Assembly: GCA_964519885.1 (NCBI GenBank)
Contig: CAZFLX010000013.1
Span: 1-64,000, forward strand
Reading direction: 5' to 3'
Length of the DNA: 64,000 nucleotides
Origin: GCA-002282575 sp964519885
GTDB lineage: Bacteria > Pseudomonadota > Gammaproteobacteria > Thiomicrospirales > Thiomicrospiraceae
Shown: positions 60,474-64,000 of the stretch, in pieces
Layout of the letters: each line of letters begins with the position of its first letter
Numbering within the stretch: position 1 is the first letter of the stretch
Position numbers and translations under genes: made by a program
Notes under the pieces: generated by a model
Told to the model about the DNA's origin: nothing
Databases searched by the model: none
The model's input: the letters and a program-made list of their open reading frames with translations, nothing else

Positions 60474-61433
60474 ATGGAAACTCGAGCAAATCACCTATTA
60501 ATTGGTGTCTTTACCCTACTGGTTATTACGGCAGGGATAGGTTTTGCACTCTGGTTAAACAAAACCAGTGCTGATAAAGAATTTGACTTATATGATATTG
60601 TCTTTGCCGAAGCGGTTTCTGGACTAAACAAAGGGGGTATTGTTGAATTTAACGGTATCCGCATTGGTGAGGTGGTTTCGCTGAGATTTGATGAACAAGA
60701 TGCAAAAAAAGTCATTGCTCGAGTAAGAGTTGACCATGCTGCGCCGGTAAGAAGTGACACGGAAGCGCGCTTAATTTCTTCCGGCATTACAGGACTATCG
60801 ATGATAAGATTGAGCAGTGGCCATAATGCCAACAGCGTACTACTCGGTGACGACGATGACATTCCGATGATTATCGCCTCCCCGTCACCTTTGAGCAAAC
60901 TCCTCAACAATGGTGAAGACATGATTACCACCATTAACGAAATGTTGCTCCAAACGCGCCAATTACTTTCTCAAGATAATGTCAATGCATTTAAACAAAC
61001 CTTAACCAACATTGAAAAATCTACTGCCATGGTTGCGAACCAAGAGCAAAATGTAAATTTACTGATGGAGCGCCTGGTGAAAGCCAGTGAGCAGGTTAGC
61101 CAGAGTCTTGCGGCCACTACAGAGCTGATGAAAAGCTCACAACAACTGGTTAATCAACAAGGTAAACAAGCACTCATACAAGGTAACGCCACACTGATTC
61201 AAGCCGAAAAAAGCTTAAAAATTGCCGAACAAACACTCGCCAAACTTAATCAATCCATACTCGATAACCAAGATAATATTAATGCCAGTATTACCGGTAT
61301 GACTGAGCTGGGTCCGACACTCATCGAGCTTAAAAATACACTAGCATCGGTTAGACAAATCAGCCAACAACTCGAACAAAATCCATCCAGTTATCTCTTT
61401 AATTCCGGCAAAGCCCAGGAGTTTCAACCATGA
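60474..61433 (+). CDS. mlaD: MCE-domain lipid-transport protein MlaD
   Basis: A periplasmic lipid-binding subunit, 319 aa. It has one N-terminal anchor (LIGVFTLLVITAGIGFALWL) and one MCE domain (residues about 38-120, SGLNKGGIVEFNGIRIGEVVSL, LISSGITGLSMIRLSSG). A long helical tail rich in Gln and Leu spans about residues 150-300. It is longer than E. coli MlaD (183 aa) and closer to the MlaD/PqiB-like proteins with a coiled-coil needle. Its stop overlaps the lipoprotein start by 4 bases. Confidence 0.93.
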   Translation: METRANHLLIGVFTLLVITAGIGFALWLNKTSADKEFDLYDIVFAEAVSGLNKGGIVEFNGIRIGEVVSLRFDEQDAKKVIARVRVDHAAPVRSDTEARLISSGITGLSMIRLSSGHNANSVLLGDDDDIPMIIASPSPLSKLLNNGEDMITTINEMLLQTRQLLSQDNVNAFKQTLTNIEKSTAMVANQEQNVNLLMERLVKASEQVSQSLAATTELMKSSQQLVNQQGKQALIQGNATLIQAEKSLKIAEQTLAKLNQSILDNQDNINASITGMTELGPTLIELKNTLASVRQISQQLEQNPSSYLFNSGKAQEFQP

Positions 61434-62038
61434 AATCTCTCTACTATCTCCTAATCACTATCGGGTTAATTAACCTACAGGGCTGTAGCTTAGCCCCCAC
61501 CCCCGAACCCTTAGTGACTTATCAATTAACCGCTGCTACGGCTAAATCGTACAATTTGACCAGCTTACCGACCTCTTTACGCATTAATAAGCCTAATGCT
61601 TCTGGTTACTTAACGACCAATCGTTTGTTAGTCGCTAATGAGCAGAATCAGCTGAGTCTTTACAAGGGCGCTCAGTGGAATGAAGTCACCCCTTTACTCA
61701 TCCGAAATCATTTATTAGATAGTTTTCGACAAGCCAATCTGTTTAGTTTCGTCAGCAATGACGATAAACGCCTAATGGCCGAAGTAGAACTGGATTCGGA
61801 CCTACGTACATTACAAATTGAGTACGATCATCCGCAACCAAAAGTCGTCATCCATTTAGTCGCTCGTCTGGTGGACGCTAACAGCAAAAAAATCTTAACC
61901 ACCAAGAGCTTTAGCCAAACGCTTAGTTCACCCTCTAATGAACTGAACACTGTGGTAGCGACCTTAAACAAAGCACAAAATTTGTTGGCAGAATCCATCA
62001 TTGAATGGAGCTATGAACACCTCAGTCAGCAAAAATAA
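61430..62038 (+). CDS. ABC-type transport auxiliary lipoprotein (PqiC-like)
   Basis: A 202-aa lipoprotein with lipobox INLQGCSL (Cys near residue 19) and an ABC-transport-auxiliary (DUF330/PqiC-type) domain. It shows LPTSLRINKPNASGYLTTNRLLVANEQNQL, the YKGAQWNEVTPLLIRNHLLDSF core and LVDANSKKILTTKSF. It starts inside the end of mlaD (4-base overlap) and ends the operon. It is expected to bridge the MCE protein to the outer membrane, as PqiC does for PqiAB. The mlaC and mlaA genes are not in the window. Confidence 0.88.
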   Translation: MKSLYYLLITIGLINLQGCSLAPTPEPLVTYQLTAATAKSYNLTSLPTSLRINKPNASGYLTTNRLLVANEQNQLSLYKGAQWNEVTPLLIRNHLLDSFRQANLFSFVSNDDKRLMAEVELDSDLRTLQIEYDHPQPKVVIHLVARLVDANSKKILTTKSFSQTLSSPSNELNTVVATLNKAQNLLAESIIEWSYEHLSQQK

Positions 62039-62060
62039 CCAGCGCATTGTTGCTGTTAGC

Positions 62061-62089
62061 TTTAACCGCAAGTTTAGCTGTCGTACAAT
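62061..62089 (+). promoter_or_regulatory. Possible sigma-70 promoter for yciB
   Basis: TTTAAC, 17-base spacer, TACAAT (5 of 6 for the -10). It lies 35 bases upstream of the GTG start of yciB, after the Mla operon. Confidence 0.4.
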
Positions 62090-62123
62090 GACTCTTTTTC
62101 AAAGATAATAATTGGATTAACCT

Positions 62124-62696
62124 GTGAAAGCTTTTATCGACTTTATCCCCATTCTGCTGTTTTTCATTGCCTATAAGTTTTACGATATTTATGTGGCTAC
62201 CGCAGTGGTGATTGTCGCCTCGATTTTACAAGCAGCCTACGTCTACTTAACTGAAAAGCGCATACCCGGCATGTTGTTAGCCAGTACGGGGCTCATTGTG
62301 CTGTTGGGTGCTGCAACTTTAATCTTACAAGATGATAATTTCATTAAATGGAAACCTACCGTGGTTAACTGGCTATTCGCCGCTGTGTTTATTGGTAGTT
62401 TATATATTGGCAGCAAACCCCTATTACAACGTATGATGGAAGGCGCATTTGAACATCTTCCCTTAACGATTTGGCAACGTATGAGTTGGGTGTGGGCATT
62501 ATTTTTTATCAGTGTTGGCACAGTTAATCTTTGGGTGGCTTATACCTTTGATACCGACACCTGGGTTAACTTCAAACTATTCGGTTTGTTAGCCTTAACC
62601 ATGATATTCATCATTGCACAATCCGTTTATTTAATGAAAATTCATCAAGAATACATACCAGAAACAGAAGAAGACCAACATCAGGAGAAACAATAA
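62124..62696 (+). CDS. yciB: Inner membrane protein YciB (septation protein A family)
   Basis: A 190-aa, five-helix inner-membrane protein of the YciB/IspZ family, involved in cell-envelope synthesis and septation. It starts KAFIDFIPILLFFIAYKFYDIYVATAVVI and carries WKPTVVNWLFAAVFIGS, LPLTIWQRMSWVWALFFISVGTVNLWVA and FKLFGLLALTMIF. GTG start at 62124. It lies 1 base before yciI, as in E. coli, where the two are neighbours. Confidence 0.94.
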   Translation: MKAFIDFIPILLFFIAYKFYDIYVATAVVIVASILQAAYVYLTEKRIPGMLLASTGLIVLLGAATLILQDDNFIKWKPTVVNWLFAAVFIGSLYIGSKPLLQRMMEGAFEHLPLTIWQRMSWVWALFFISVGTVNLWVAYTFDTDTWVNFKLFGLLALTMIFIIAQSVYLMKIHQEYIPETEEDQHQEKQ

Positions 62697-62697
62697 A

Positions 62698-62994
62698 ATG
62701 TTATATGCAATTATGGCTACCGACATTGAGCATTCACTCAGCCTACGTCAACAAGCACGCCCAGCACACCTGGCACGCTTGCAACAACTGCGTGACGAAG
62801 GACGACTGATCATTGCAGGTCCTTTTCCAGCGGTTGATAACGATGACCCTTCTGTAGCAGGATTCACAGGCAGTTTGATTGTGGCAGAGTTTGCCGATTT
62901 GGCCAGCGCCCAAACATGGGCTGCGGCCGACCCTTATGTTGAAGCGGGTGTTTATGCTAACGTCATCATCAAACCCTTTAAGCAAGTGTTTTAA
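62698..62994 (+). CDS. yciI: YciI family protein
   Basis: A 98-aa ferredoxin-like-fold protein, nearly collinear with E. coli YciI: MLYAIMATD, SLRQQARPAHLARLQQLRDEGRLIIAGPFPAVD and ADPYVEAGVYANVIIKPFKQVF. The conserved His in RPAHL and Asp in ADPY form the proposed active site of the family. Its biological role is not clear. It is co-transcribed with yciB and the next gene. Confidence 0.94.
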   Translation: MLYAIMATDIEHSLSLRQQARPAHLARLQQLRDEGRLIIAGPFPAVDNDDPSVAGFTGSLIVAEFADLASAQTWAAADPYVEAGVYANVIIKPFKQVF

Positions 62995-62995
62995 T

Positions 62996-63478
62996 ATGCT
63001 GATTATTGGCACGGGTGGAACCTTTGATAAGGATTATGAATTGACTGATGGCTCTCTCGTGTTCAGACAATCCTGTATTCCTCATTTATTACAAGAAGCC
63101 AGAATCACTTCGTTGCACCGTTTTGTGTCATTGCTCAAAAAAGATAGCCTAGAACTCACTTTAACAGATCGATTGCAATTGCTCGAAGCTTGTCGTAGTG
63201 CCAATGAAGAAAACATTGTTATCGTACACGGCACGGATACCATGAGCGAAACAGCTGAATTTCTACAACATGCGATTTCCGATAAAACCATTGTACTGAC
63301 TGGTGCCATGCGTCCTCATGCTTTTGGTCACAGTGATGCCAGTTTCAACTTGGGTTACGCCATAGCTTGTGCACAGCATCTCACACATGGCGTATACGTC
63401 GCCATGCAGGGCGAGTGTTTTTCAGCTGGTCAAGTCACTAAAGACAAGCAACGCGCCCTTTTCGTTCGAGCAGACTAA
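62996..63478 (+). CDS. One-domain asparaginase homologue (N-terminal domain only)
   Basis: A 160-aa protein equal to the N-terminal half of L-asparaginases. It has the Thr in IIGTGGTFDK, then VIVHGTDTMSETA with the Thr-Asp pair and LTGAMRPHAFGHSDASFN. The C-terminal domain of the usual 330-aa enzymes is absent, and the stop is followed at once by the next gene, so this is not a recent frameshift. Similar short forms exist in other gammaproteobacteria. Whether it still hydrolyses asparagine is unknown. It starts 1 base after yciI. Confidence 0.85.
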   Translation: MLIIGTGGTFDKDYELTDGSLVFRQSCIPHLLQEARITSLHRFVSLLKKDSLELTLTDRLQLLEACRSANEENIVIVHGTDTMSETAEFLQHAISDKTIVLTGAMRPHAFGHSDASFNLGYAIACAQHLTHGVYVAMQGECFSAGQVTKDKQRALFVRAD

Positions 63479-63481
63479 AAA

Positions 63482-64000
63482 ATGCTATCTACCATCAGCC
63501 CAACCAATTGGGCTGTCTTTGCCAGTGTTGTGTTTATCTGGTCAACGACCCCACTGGCGATTGTCTTTAGCAGTAGCGGCATAGACCCATACTTAAACCT
63601 AACACTACGCATGGTCATTTCTGCGCTCATATTGGGTTTATGGTTTATTTATCAAAATCGTCCCTTACCTTTTTATAAACAAGCCGTTCCTACCCACTTA
63701 TCAGTCGGTGCCGTCGGTATCGGCTTATCTATGTCGCTGGTTTATTATGCCGCTCAAACCTTACCCTCTAGCTGGATTGCCCTCATTTTTGGGTTAGCAC
63801 CTTTATTCACCGCTTTATTGGAGGGGCTTGTTTTTAGAAGCCTATCCCTGACTTGGGTGCATTGGCTTGGTGTGCTATTCGCTACCGCAGGACTGTGGAC
63901 TATCTTTCATGATCCTAGCCATCAACTGGGTGCACACATGACCTTAGCCCTAGTTGCCATGTTGGCATCGACTTTTTTTCATGCCTTAAGTGCCAGCTTG
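63482..64000 (+). CDS. EamA/DMT-family transporter, 3' end outside window
   Basis: 173 codons of an inner-membrane transporter of the drug/metabolite superfamily, open to the window edge. It shows WAVFASVVFIWSTTPLAIVFSS, LTLRMVISALILGLWFI, GLSMSLVYYAAQTLPSSWIALIFGLAPLFTALLE and VHWLGVLFATAGLWTIF, the layout of the first EamA repeat. The start is 3 bases after the asparaginase homologue, so it belongs to the yciB operon. The substrate is unknown. Confidence 0.88.
   Translation, partial: MLSTISPTNWAVFASVVFIWSTTPLAIVFSSSGIDPYLNLTLRMVISALILGLWFIYQNRPLPFYKQAVPTHLSVGAVGIGLSMSLVYYAAQTLPSSWIALIFGLAPLFTALLEGLVFRSLSLTWVHWLGVLFATAGLWTIFHDPSHQLGAHMTLALVAMLASTFFHALSASL

Overview
The window is a chromosomal segment of a polarly flagellated gammaproteobacterium of moderate GC. 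The evidence for this is the mnmA-hflD pair, the FlrA/FlrB/FlrC-FlhF-FlhG-FliA flagellar regulon, CheZ, the YciB-YciI pair, AcnB and an E. coli-like FabI. The genus is not decidable from sequence alone; the gene mix fits Thiotrichales/Methylophaga-like lineages, but that is inference. There is no rRNA, tRNA, CRISPR array, phage or insertion sequence. No gap between genes exceeds about 230 bases.

Layout. (1) 1-3.9 kb: sucC, cut by the window edge near its 3' end, an FkpB-type isomerase and a small unknown on the minus strand, then mnmA-hflD on the plus strand. (2) 4.0-37.5 kb: one continuous flagellar and chemotaxis locus, almost all on the minus strand. In transcription order it runs flrA-flrB-flrC, fliEFGHIJ, fliK, a chemoreceptor, motA-motB, fliLMNOPQR, flhB, flhA, flhF, flhG, fliA, cheY-cheZ-cheA-cheW, then cheR-cheB and a second receptor. 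A plus-strand pair (FliK-like and FlhB C-domain-like) interrupts it between cheW and cheR. Rod, hook, filament-cap, flagellin and flgM genes are not here. (3) 37.7-46.1 kb: housekeeping genes acnB, purB and fabI, a DUF4010 membrane protein and two alpha/beta hydrolases. (4) 46.1-50.9 kb: a tightly coupled five-gene operon of ATP-grasp amidoligase, alpha-E protein, transglutaminase-like protease and two tandem AstE/AspA-type deacylase homologues, the last of which has lost its zinc ligands. (5) 51-64 kb: a SulP transporter, a soluble Cache-CheW protein, a small lipoprotein, amt, dapE, a lone cyclic-nucleotide-binding-fold protein, an Mla-type lipid transport operon, yciB-yciI, a one-domain asparaginase homologue and a truncated EamA transporter.

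How the genes work together. Readable promoters give an outline of the flagellar hierarchy. A sigma-70 promoter drives flrA, and flrB-flrC follow with overlaps or an 8-base gap. Two clear sigma-54 (-24/-12) promoters precede fliE and fliK. A sigma-28 (FliA) promoter with a perfect -35 half precedes the receptor downstream of cheB. A terminator sits between cheY and cheZ, and cheA has its own possible promoter, so chemotaxis gene dosage may be tuned inside the operon.

Most noteworthy: the amidoligase operon with its active and apparently dead deacylase pair; FlrA lacking its whole N-terminal domain; an in-frame 12-bp minisatellite in the hook-length ruler FliK; EF-hand-like loops in the CheA linker; the membrane-free Cache-CheW protein; and a lone CNB-fold gene just upstream of the Mla operon.
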